Shown: piece by piece, positions 26,682 through 34,098 of the stretch
Layout of the letters: the number at the start of each line of letters is the position of its first letter
Position numbering within the stretch: position 1 is the stretch's first letter
Assembly: GCA_016787295.1 (NCBI GenBank)
Contig: JAEUUX010000105.1
Span: 1 to 43,875 of the forward strand
Direction: 5' to 3'
DNA length: 43,875 nucleotides
Source: Chitinophagales bacterium
Lineage (GTDB): Bacteria > Bacteroidota > Bacteroidia > Chitinophagales > UBA2359
Made by a program: the position numbers and the translations under genes
Notes under the pieces: model-generated
Seen by the model: only the letters and a program-made list of their open reading frames with translations
The model's database searches: none
What the model was told of the DNA's origin: nothing

Positions 26682-26736
26682 CACAAAATAATTACCAAAC
26701 AAAAAAAGTAATTAATCACTATTCAAAAAAAATAAT

Positions 26737-27522
26737 ATGGCAACTGTTATAGAGGTAGGTCATGCAAAAAATGTAGCTAATTTTCGTGCTTTAATTCTTA
26801 TATGTAGTCAACTTGGCAGCCAATATGACCCAAGTAATGAAGACTATTCTCTCGATTCGTTAAACACTATTTATAAAGCGGCTGATGCGGCTGTGAAATC
26901 GGTAGATGCGGCACGTGGACAATATGTGCAGGCTATCAAACCGCGCCAAGCTAACTTCCATGGGCTTGGTAGTCTTTGTACACGCATTGTTAAAAGCCTA
27001 AATTTGTTGCGCATCGACGCTGGCGTTATAGAAGCTATTAAAGGTGTGAACCGCAAAATTCAAGGTCAGAAAAAGAGTGGTAGCAAATTCTCTAATGACG
27101 TTTTTGAAGATGTTGTTAACGTAAACACAGAAAATGGCGAAACAACAGTTGCTCCTGTGGTTGATACAGAAAGCAGCAAAATTTCTAGCGCACAACTGAG
27201 TTATGACAGCAAATTGGCTAACTTTCGCCGTATGATAGAGCTATTGTCTGCCGAACCTAAATACATTCCTAACGAAAAACAATTACAAATCGTTAGTTTG
27301 AATGACTATTATAACCAATTGGAAAACGCCAATATCACTGCATTTAGCACTGGTTTGCAATTGATTAATGCCCGCGCCAAACGCAACGATATTTTATACA
27401 ATAACCCCAACAATTTGTATAGAATAGCGTTGGATATTAAAGACTATTTGTTGTCTGCAATAGGCAGTAATTCGCCTATCTACAAACAGGCTCGCAAATT
27501 GCGTTTTAGTCCCGGCAGATAG
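26737..27522 (+). CDS. two-repeat helical protein of unknown function
   Basis: The 261-residue protein has two related halves. The first reads VANFRALILICSQLGSQYDP, then SLDSLNTIYKAADAAVKSVD; the second reads LANFRRMIELLSAEPKYIPN, then SLNDYYNQLENANITAFSTG. Both continue with ARG/ARAKR, a helix with NLxRI, and a KxxL end. There is no signal peptide or membrane helix, so it is probably cytosolic. A Ser/Thr/Val-rich linker (about 123-165) joins them. I recall similar proteins only as hypothetical proteins of Bacteroidota. It has the best promoter in the window and lies directly upstream of the nine-hairpin array; a link to the array is inferred from position only. Confidence 0.75.
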   Translation: MATVIEVGHAKNVANFRALILICSQLGSQYDPSNEDYSLDSLNTIYKAADAAVKSVDAARGQYVQAIKPRQANFHGLGSLCTRIVKSLNLLRIDAGVIEAIKGVNRKIQGQKKSGSKFSNDVFEDVVNVNTENGETTVAPVVDTESSKISSAQLSYDSKLANFRRMIELLSAEPKYIPNEKQLQIVSLNDYYNQLENANITAFSTGLQLINARAKRNDILYNNPNNLYRIALDIKDYLLSAIGSNSPIYKQARKLRFSPGR

Positions 27523-27780
27523 TTGTTAATAAACCGCATAGTGCAAATAATAGTGTATCGACGCACAACAGTTTGCCATTTGTGGTAAAAAAAACTTTTG
27601 CTTAAACAAAACTCTTGTAATAGTGCTTAATTATAAGTACTATGGGAATTGTTTTGCTGGGTTTGAGGCAGTTTAATTTGTTTAAAAATACTATTAATGT
27701 TGCTTATTGTTGAAATAAATCAGCCAAATAGTTTTTTTTAAGAAGCTAAAACGTGTAAAAAAGTTTTGAAAATTAAATAA

Positions 27781-27832
27781 TGTGACCCCATCTCCTGTTT
27801 GTGTTCTCACAAATGGGAGAAAAGGGAACACA
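27781..27832 (+). repeat. array hairpin 1
   Basis: TCTCCTGTTTGTG pairs over 13 bp (two wobbles) with CACAAATGGGAGA around loop TTCT. An outer TGTG...CACA and CCC...GGG pairing extends it. Confidence 0.75.
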
Positions 27833-28015
27833 ATTAGTAAAAAATAAGCCTCAATAAGCACTAATGCAATAGGTTTTGTTGCAAAATGCTTTTGCGTTTT
27901 CAGAAATAACTGCTATCCGTTTTAATAAACGAGCTTGTGCATTGCATATCTCTTTCAAAAGGGTATATTATATTATCCAAATAAAGTAAATAATTTAGGG
28001 TGAAAGAATAAATTG

Positions 28016-28060
28016 TTTCCTACCCTTGCCTGTGTCTAACATGGGCAAGGGAATAGGAAA
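28016..28060 (+). repeat. array hairpin 2
   Basis: Outer stem TTTCCTA/TAGGAAA, inner stem CCCTTGCC/GGCAAGGG plus TGTG/CATG, AA bulge on the 3' side, loop TCTAA. Nineteen pairs in all. Confidence 0.8.
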
Positions 28061-28242
28061 TACCTTATTCCAAATGCCAAAAATATAAGCTATTATTGTG
28101 ATAATAAGTGCTTTTTTTGAGGTATAAAAACCTTTTTTTGAAAAAATATCGCTAATTTGCGCAACACAAAAAGCAATATTGTGATGATGTAAGATAATTT
28201 TTGAGCTAAAATGTTTATTTCAAAAAGCTAAGTATTAAAAAA

Positions 28243-28296
28243 AACGGATTTCCATCTCTCACTTGTGCGTGCATGGATGGGAAAAAAGGAAACGTT
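28243..28296 (+). repeat. array hairpin 3
   Basis: Outer AACG+TTTCC with GGAAA+CGTT; inner TCTCACTTGTG with CATGGATGGGA (one mismatch, wobbles), loop CGTG. It is the weakest inner stem but keeps the two-tier layout. Confidence 0.6.
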
Positions 28297-28457
28297 TTAT
28301 CAAATGTCAAACATTTTTGCTATTATTGTGACAATAATGCTTTGATAAGGCAACAATGTCATTTGTTTTTAGAACAAAAGGCTTTTTTATTGCTGAAAAA
28401 ATGCCAGTTTATTGCTCTATGAGATTTTAATAAAAAGTTTAAATGATGAGAACAATA

Positions 28458-28500
28458 TTCCCTTCCTTGCTTATGCGTGCATGGGCAAGGAAAATGGGAA
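28458..28500 (+). repeat. array hairpin 4
   Basis: Outer TTCCC/GGGAA; inner TTCCTTGCTTATG with CATGGGCAAGGAA, 13 bp, loop CGTG. Confidence 0.8.
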
Positions 28501-28710
28501 GCCATCGCTCCAAATACAATACTATATGGACAAAAATAGGGCGATTTAGAACAGAAAAAACATCAAAAATGCCATAAAATGCCTTCAAATATAGACACTC
28601 AATAATCATTTGTCCCCATAAAACAAAATTTTTCAAACATACAAACTTGCAAGTTTCATACAAGAAAGTTAAAAGATTTGTGGTGATTTAAAAAATAAAT
28701 AAAAAGATCA

Positions 28711-28742
28711 TTTCCCCGTTCGTAGGGATACGCGCAGGGAAA
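28711..28742 (+). repeat. array hairpin 5
   Basis: TTTCCC/GGGAAA outer stem, CGTA/TACG inner stem, GGGA loop. The middle (C17-A36 type mismatch, T-C) is less well paired than in units 6-9. It is followed at about 28820-28910 by the first copy of the conserved downstream block. Confidence 0.75.
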
Positions 28743-28988
28743 ATTGGGGGGCAAAATTGACCCAAATCAATAGGCATAAACCTTCAAAATATACCCAATT
28801 GTATCTTTTTATAAAGACCGTGTTTCAAAATTTGGGCAATTTGCCATTTCTTGTATAGTTTGTTGCTGCAAAACGGTTTTGTGTGGTGGGAAATGAAGTT
28901 TATTTGCTATAAAAACAAACACAATAGATACAAATCTAAACACAGAATTCATAATAAAGAGAGTTTAAAAAATCAAAAAAGTTTTCAT

Positions 28989-29018
28989 TTTCCTGCTCGT
29001 AGGGATACGCGTAGGAAA
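28989..29018 (+). repeat. array hairpin 6
   Basis: TTTCCTGC pairs with GTAGGAAA... on the return strand (G-T wobble), then a T-C mismatch, CGTA/TACG and loop GGGA. Downstream block at about 29094-29204. Confidence 0.8.
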
Positions 29019-29281
29019 TTTTTAAAGAATACCGTCAAAATAAATAGGCATAAGACAAAAAAATAGACCAACGTTCATGTATTAACAAAGACTATGCTTC
29101 AAAATTTGGGCAATTTGCCATTTCTTGTATAGTTTATTGCTGTAAAACGGTTTTGTGTGGTGGAAAATGAAGTTTATTTGTCCGCAAAAAGTATGATTAA
29201 GAACCAAATGGGATAAACAATAGTATTTTTGATACACTAAAAAGTTCTTTTTGATAAAAGAGTTTAAAGTTAAAAAATATA

Positions 29282-29311
29282 TTTCCTGCTCGTAGGGATA
29301 CGCGTAGGAAA
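29282..29311 (+). repeat. array hairpin 7
   Basis: Identical to hairpin 6 in the stem-loop; the two units are the most similar pair, including the TTTTTAAAGAATACCGTCAA stretch after the stem. Downstream block at about 29387-29497. Confidence 0.8.
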
Positions 29312-29571
29312 TTTTTAAAGAATACCGTCAAAATAAATAGGCAAAAAACAAAAAAATAGACCAACGTTCATGTTTTAACAAAGACTATGCTTCAAAATTT
29401 GGGCAGTTTGCCATTTCTTGTATAGTTTATTGCTGTAAAACGGTTTTGTGTGTTGGGAAATGAAGTTTATTTGCCCGCAAAAAGTATGATTAAGAACATA
29501 CAAAGTATAGATTTTAGTTTGTAATGATTTTTTTTAAAAAAAATAATGTAAAAAAGTTTTTAGTTAAGCAC

Positions 29572-29601
29572 TTCCCTGTTCGTAGGGATACGCACAGGGA
29601 A
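29572..29601 (+). repeat. array hairpin 8
   Basis: TTCCCTGT / ACAGGGAA: relative to hairpin 9 a C-G pair is replaced by T-A, a compensatory change. CGTA/TACG and GGGA loop kept. Downstream block at about 29679-29790. Confidence 0.8.
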
Positions 29602-29866
29602 TATTTTTATAAAACATCATCAAAAAGAATAAACAAAAAGTAAAAGAAATACAGCCAATTGTACCTTTTTATAAAGACCATGCTTCAAAATTTGGGCAGT
29701 TTGCCATTTTTTGTATAGTTTATTGCTGCAAAAAGGTTTTGTATGCTGGAAAATGAAGTTTATTTGTCCGCAAAAAGTATGATTAAGAACACAAACGCAG
29801 GGACAATTTTTTTTTTGAGGTATTTAAAAAAAAAAGTTGAGAAATCAAGTTGAATATTGTAAGAAA

Positions 29867-29896
29867 TTCCCTGCTCGTAGGGATACGCGCAGGGAA
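29867..29896 (+). repeat. array hairpin 9
   Basis: TTCCCTGC / GCAGGGAA, T-C mismatch, CGTA/TACG, loop GGGA. It is the last unit and lacks the downstream block found in units 5-8. Confidence 0.8.
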
Positions 29897-30332
29897 AATT
29901 ATAAAAAAAAATGGACTAAATGAATAGGTACAAGCAATAAAAAATGCTTCGTTTATGTTTTTCTATCAAACAAAAGCATTGTTGGGTGTCATTGTATTGT
30001 GTCTTGAGGAGCTGTACTGATTTTTTTTAACAAAAAAAGGTAAAAAAAGTTTTTGTTGTTAAATAAACTACCTCCTACATTTGTTTGTTGAATGATAAAG
30101 AGATGTTTAGGGGGTGTTAACAACAAATTAGCAAAGATGTGGAGGTGGTATTGCAAGCAACATTGCCATTTTTTGAGACCCATCTTTCGGAAATGCCAAA
30201 TTTTCGGAAAAATATTGCTGGATTATCCCCATTTTTGAAACCAATACTTTGAAAAATTGAAACACCATGAGGTTTATTAATAAGATGATATTCCCGAAAC
30301 TAAGCATTATTACCAAAAAACAATAAAAAAAG

Positions 30333-30363
30333 CGCCAAATTTGTAGGTAATACAAATTTGGCG
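30333..30363 (-). terminator. terminator of the sulfatase-type gene
   Basis: CGCCAAATTTGTA (30333-30345) pairs perfectly over 13 bp with 30351-30363; on the minus strand a run of seven T follows. Confidence 0.85.
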
Positions 30364-30391
30364 TATTTTTGCACCCGTTAATAAGAAAGCA

Positions 30392-32272
30392 TTAATAACA
30401 AATAGCCAAGTGGGACAGTTGATTATGTAGCATGGCGTTGTTATAGGTTTGGATAGTGGCTTTGAGGTATTGTTGCAAAGTATCTTCTGTGGGCAATGCG
30501 TGTCCGATTAGGTTGCGTTGGAGCAAAGAATCGGAGGGGTAGTGATAAAAACCGATGTTTTGTTTGCCATCAAACTGCAAACAGTATTCATCAGATAAGA
30601 CTTGGTACATTTCTTCGGCGTAGCTGTAGGCATAATGGTGGTGAGTGGGGTCAAAAATGCTTTGTCCAAACGCCATATACGGCACGGAGTTTCCAATATA
30701 GTCCAAAATGGTGGGCATAATGTCAATTTGTTGCACAACACGGTTGTATGTGCCTTGAAGAGAGCCGTCGGGATAATAAAAAGCAATGGGAATGTCATAC
30801 ATGCCCACCTTAGTGTGGGTATAGGGCGAGGCGGCGGGTCCTGCATGGTCGGCAACAATCACAAAAAGGGTGTTGCGGAACCAAGGCATTTGCTCGGCGG
30901 TTTTGAAGAACTGTCGCAACGCATTATCAGTATAGCGAACGGTTTTGTGAATAGGTTCGGTGCCTTCAGGATATAGGTGCGCTTTATCAATGGGCAAGGA
31001 AAAGGGGTGATGCGAACTCAATGTGAATACAGCAGCCCCGAAAGGTTGCGGTAATTGGTTGAGGTTTTGTGCGGTGAACTGCAAAAAAGGTTCGTCATAT
31101 ATGCCCCAATGATTATCATAGTCGGCATCGTTGTTATAGGCTTTTCGTCCGATGTATTCATCAAATCCTGCTTGTTGGCTAAACTTGTCGAAGTCAAAAG
31201 TGCCGTCGTTGCCACCATGAAAAAATGCGGTGGAGTAGTTTTGTTGCTTCAAAACGTTGCCAAGACCGTCAATGTGGTTGTCTTTGTAGTTGGAAATCAT
31301 AAAAGCATCGCCCATCAAAGGCGGAATGCTGCTCATGATAGACACAATTCCGATGTTGGAATGTTTACCGTTGGCGTAGGCGTGCGTACAGACGAGGCTG
31401 TGTTGGAATAAGCTATCCAAAAAAGGTGTATAGGGTGTGCAGTTGAAATAACCCATGTATTCGCTCGAAAAACTCTCTAAGACAATGACCAAAACATTCG
31501 GCTGTTTGTTGGCAGCAGGGGCGAAGTGTGTATCTCCGCATTGCATATTGGTACAATATTGCCCGCATTGGGTAGGAGGGAGGTAGTGTTTGGGTTCAAT
31601 TTGTTTTTTTGCCAACGATTTGATGATGGTGAAAGGCGTATTGGTGACCAACGACACATTAGAACGCGGCACATAGCTGGCAGCCGTGATGGGGCGCAGT
31701 TCTTCGTATCCAAAACTGCCTCTGGCGCCGATGATAGTGACCAATAAGACGACCAAAATAGGCAGAATTTCGGCGCTGTAGTATTTGGGTGGCTCCAAGT
31801 CGTGGCTATTGCGAATGTGACGATACATTTTGTAGAACAAAACACTCAAAAAGAACAAAACGACAAACAAATACCAGAAGTCGTGCAGAAAAGTGGGAAT
31901 GAGGGAACTCACATCGTTTTTCACGCCGACCACATCGGCAGTGGTGCGTCTGAAAATGTATTGGTAGTAGCCCATATCCAAGACGTTAAGCCCTAAACAA
32001 AAGATATTAACCGCCAAAAACAATATACCCAATAGGTTTTGATACCAGCGTTGATAACAAAACGAAAAGGGCAAAATGGATAATAAAATGATGGGGACAT
32101 TACTATAGGCAATGGCTGAAATATCAAACAACACGCCGTATAACATGGCTTTGACGAAGATGGTAGTGCTTAGATCGGGAAAATGATGGAAGTTGAATAC
32201 GATAAATAAAATGCGACAAATGGTGTAAAGGATTAACACCAACGTCATTTTTTTGAGCAATAAGCGTTTCAT
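30392..32272 (-). CDS. LTA-synthase-like sulfatase/phosphotransferase, membrane enzyme
   Basis: The 626-residue protein has five membrane helices in residues 1-190 and a periplasmic alkaline-phosphatase-fold domain from about 260. Metal-ligand motif PNVLVIVLESFSSEYMG, nucleophile region GKHSNIGIVSIMSSIPPL (Ser in place of the usual Thr), TAFFHGGNDGTFDFD, FTLSSHHPF and VIVADHAGPA are typical of the LTA synthase / phosphoethanolamine-transferase family. In a Gram-negative it probably modifies lipid A, glycans or a periplasmic glucan rather than making teichoic acid. A TATCTTTG box on the minus strand is at 32344-32351. Confidence 0.88.
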   Translation of the reverse strand: MKRLLLKKMTLVLILYTICRILFIVFNFHHFPDLSTTIFVKAMLYGVLFDISAIAYSNVPIILLSILPFSFCYQRWYQNLLGILFLAVNIFCLGLNVLDMGYYQYIFRRTTADVVGVKNDVSSLIPTFLHDFWYLFVVLFFLSVLFYKMYRHIRNSHDLEPPKYYSAEILPILVVLLVTIIGARGSFGYEELRPITAASYVPRSNVSLVTNTPFTIIKSLAKKQIEPKHYLPPTQCGQYCTNMQCGDTHFAPAANKQPNVLVIVLESFSSEYMGYFNCTPYTPFLDSLFQHSLVCTHAYANGKHSNIGIVSIMSSIPPLMGDAFMISNYKDNHIDGLGNVLKQQNYSTAFFHGGNDGTFDFDKFSQQAGFDEYIGRKAYNNDADYDNHWGIYDEPFLQFTAQNLNQLPQPFGAAVFTLSSHHPFSLPIDKAHLYPEGTEPIHKTVRYTDNALRQFFKTAEQMPWFRNTLFVIVADHAGPAASPYTHTKVGMYDIPIAFYYPDGSLQGTYNRVVQQIDIMPTILDYIGNSVPYMAFGQSIFDPTHHHYAYSYAEEMYQVLSDEYCLQFDGKQNIGFYHYPSDSLLQRNLIGHALPTEDTLQQYLKATIQTYNNAMLHNQLSHLAICY

Positions 32273-32461
32273 ACACCGAGTAAATTTACAAAATTGTTGA
32301 TTAAAGTATCTACAAAGTTGGGCTTTGTTCGTAAAAAGACAGGCAAAGATACGGCTTTTTGGTCAATCAAGTATCAAAAACACATAATAAAATGCTATAG
32401 TAGCCCGCAGGCTAAACAACAAGGTGGGCTTCTTCTTTTTTATACTCCAAAAGTAAGCTAT

Positions 32462-33466
32462 ATGATACGTTTCGCCATTATAGGACATGGCAACATTGGC
32501 TCGCGCCATGCACACCACATCGAACAGCACCCCGAAGCCGAATTGGTGGCTGTGTGCGACAAAAATCCTGCACAATTGGCGCGTTATGCAGCCGATAAGG
32601 TGTTCACTACGACAGATTTTAACGCGATATTAGACCGCAACGACATCGATGTGGTCAATGTTTGTCTGCCTAACTACCTCCATGCTCCCTGCACCATTGC
32701 AGCACTCGAAAAAGGGAAGCACGTGGTTTGCGAAAAGCCTATGGCAATGTCCGTTTCGGAATGCAGCGCCATGATTCACGCCGCCGAAGTGCATAATAAA
32801 CAACTGTTTGTGGTGAAACAAAACCGCTATAACCCACCTGTGCAAGCGGTTAAGCAATTGGTGGAGCAAGGTGCTTTGGGTGCGATATACCAAGTGCAAA
32901 TTAACTGTTTTTGGAACAGAAACGAACGCTACTATACGCAATCAGACTGGCGCGGTAGCCGCAGTAAAGATGGTGGTTGCTTGTTTACGCAATGCAGCCA
33001 TTTTGTGGATATTATGTACTACCTCATCGGCAATGTGCTGCCCATCAAAGGACTTGTCCACAACTTTGGACACGAAGGTTTTGTGGAATTTGAGGATTCG
33101 GGTGCTTTTATATTGCAAGCAGCAAACAATGGTGCGTTGGTGAGTTTTTGTTTTAGTACTTGCACCCACCAAAAAAATATGGAAGGCTCCATCACTATCA
33201 TCGCCGAACACGGAACAGTGAAAATCGGTGGGCAATATCTGAATACTATCGAGTACCAAAACATTGCTAATCACCACATCATATTACCCGATACAGGCAA
33301 CTCTTGTAACGATTATGGCGAATATCAAGGCAGTATGTCGAACCATGATAAGGTTATCCAAAACGTGGTGGATACGCTGCTGCAACGCGATACGGTCGCC
33401 ACCAACGGGCAGGAAGGACGGCAAATTGTGGCTATTATTGAGGGAATGTATGGGGTGGTGGGGTAG
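32462..33466 (+). CDS. Gfo/Idh/MocA-family sugar dehydrogenase, WbpB/WlbA-like
   Basis: The 334-residue NAD(P)-dependent oxidoreductase starts MIRFAIIGHGNIGSRHAHHI, a Rossmann nucleotide-binding motif. VVCEKPMAMS holds the conserved Glu-Lys-Pro, and QNRYNPPVQAVKQLVEQGAL plus CFWNRNERYYTQSDWRGSR and GGCLFTQCSHFVDIMYYLIG match enzymes that oxidise UDP-N-acetylglucosaminuronate at C3 for surface polysaccharide synthesis. The ATG at 32462 is chosen over 32294 because the Rossmann motif then begins at residue 4. The specific substrate is inferred from this resemblance. Confidence 0.85.
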   Translation: MIRFAIIGHGNIGSRHAHHIEQHPEAELVAVCDKNPAQLARYAADKVFTTTDFNAILDRNDIDVVNVCLPNYLHAPCTIAALEKGKHVVCEKPMAMSVSECSAMIHAAEVHNKQLFVVKQNRYNPPVQAVKQLVEQGALGAIYQVQINCFWNRNERYYTQSDWRGSRSKDGGCLFTQCSHFVDIMYYLIGNVLPIKGLVHNFGHEGFVEFEDSGAFILQAANNGALVSFCFSTCTHQKNMEGSITIIAEHGTVKIGGQYLNTIEYQNIANHHIILPDTGNSCNDYGEYQGSMSNHDKVIQNVVDTLLQRDTVATNGQEGRQIVAIIEGMYGVVG

Positions 33467-34050
33467 GAAAGATAGCACAACTTACCCAAAAGGCATGATT
33501 CGGAGGCATAAAAATTGCTTAATGATACTACAAAATGCGACCACCAACAAAAAAAACGGCATTTTTTACCATGATATTAAAAAGCAGTTGTTAAATGGGT
33601 GATATTAACCAATAAAACAGGAATTAATGCGACAACTGCGAGGGTTTTTACTTTTTTTCTTAATAATCGTTTGCTATAATCATTGCACCTTGTCGGAGTT
33701 TATTGGTCAAAATTTATCATTAACAACCCATGACAAAAATAATACGCCTTTGATGTTTTAAAAAACTACACACACACCAAATAAAGGGGGGCGTACAAAA
33801 AAATAGATTTAGCTGGATAATAAATACTCCTGATGAAACCACCATCTAATCTCCCCACCCCATATAAAAAGTAGTTACACAAAAAAAATGGCTTAGGTCC
33901 GCTTTTTTTGTGTAACTACCTTTTTTTATAATACAGTTCATAGCCTTCAAACAATATGTCCACTTCTCAAAACCGCCTAATGTCCGTCCGAAACAGTGCT
34001 GCATAGTTCAAAAATAAACCCCATTTGTCCGATAAACGCCTCAAAATTTA
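33467..34050. other. gene-free spacer with a long stem
   Basis: No coding region is supported. Its one clear structure is the terminator-like stem at 33866-33930. The rest is AT-rich with no repeat recognised. Confidence 0.5.
33866..33927. terminator. long-stem terminator-like hairpin
   Basis: GTAGTTACACAAAAAAA (33871-33887) pairs perfectly over 17 bp with 33903-33919, flanked by A- and T-runs. It lies 400 bases after the dehydrogenase stop, so it may end a long 3' region or an unseen small RNA. Confidence 0.7.
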
Positions 34051-34082
34051 TTTGAAAATACGGACAATAGTTTTTATCTTTG
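34051..34082 (+). promoter_or_regulatory. promoter of the MuiA-like gene
   Basis: TTTG at 34051-34054 and TATCTTTG at 34075-34082 with a 20-base spacer; ATG at 34099. Confidence 0.75.
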
Positions 34083-34098
34083 CCACAAAAAACGGTAT

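Larger units (their letters stand above)
27781..29896 (+). repeat. array of nine structured hairpin units (candidate ncRNA family)
   Basis: Hairpins start at 27781, 28016, 28243, 28458, 28711, 28989, 29282, 29572 and 29867, spaced 215-295 bases. Units 5-9 share a TTCCCTG-C-T-CGTA-GGGA-TACG-C-G-CAGGGAA stem-loop with a GNRA-type GGGA loop. Units 1-4 have longer two-tier stems of different sequence but the same layout, often with a YTTGyxTGTG arm and CATGGG return. Units 5-8 also share a 90-110-base downstream block. The strand is taken from the upstream gene; transcription is not shown. The type is best described as a tandem family of RNA-structured repeats. Confidence 0.75.
27523..30391. other. 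2.9-kb gene-free region holding the hairpin array
   Basis: No coding region is convincing: the longest open frames are short and out of step with the repeat period. It contains a 10-bp stem at 27620-27643 (ATAGTGCTTA / TAAGTACTAT, loop ATTA, possibly a further diverged unit), nine major hairpins at 27781-29896, and a terminator at 30333-30363 belonging to the next gene. From 29900 to 30330 nothing is recognised. Confidence 0.75.

Noticed and set aside
28439-28663. Coding region across the hairpin array on the minus strand
   Set aside because: It covers hairpin 4 and is not repeated in other units, has no promoter and no family match.
27781-29896. Integron attC array or a set of ordinary terminators
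   Set aside because: No cassette genes lie between the hairpins, no integrase and no attC core sites were seen, and most stems are not followed by long T-runs.
33467-33860. Small gene or RNA in the spacer after the sugar dehydrogenase
   Set aside because: No open frame, conserved motif or structure apart from the later stem could be supported.
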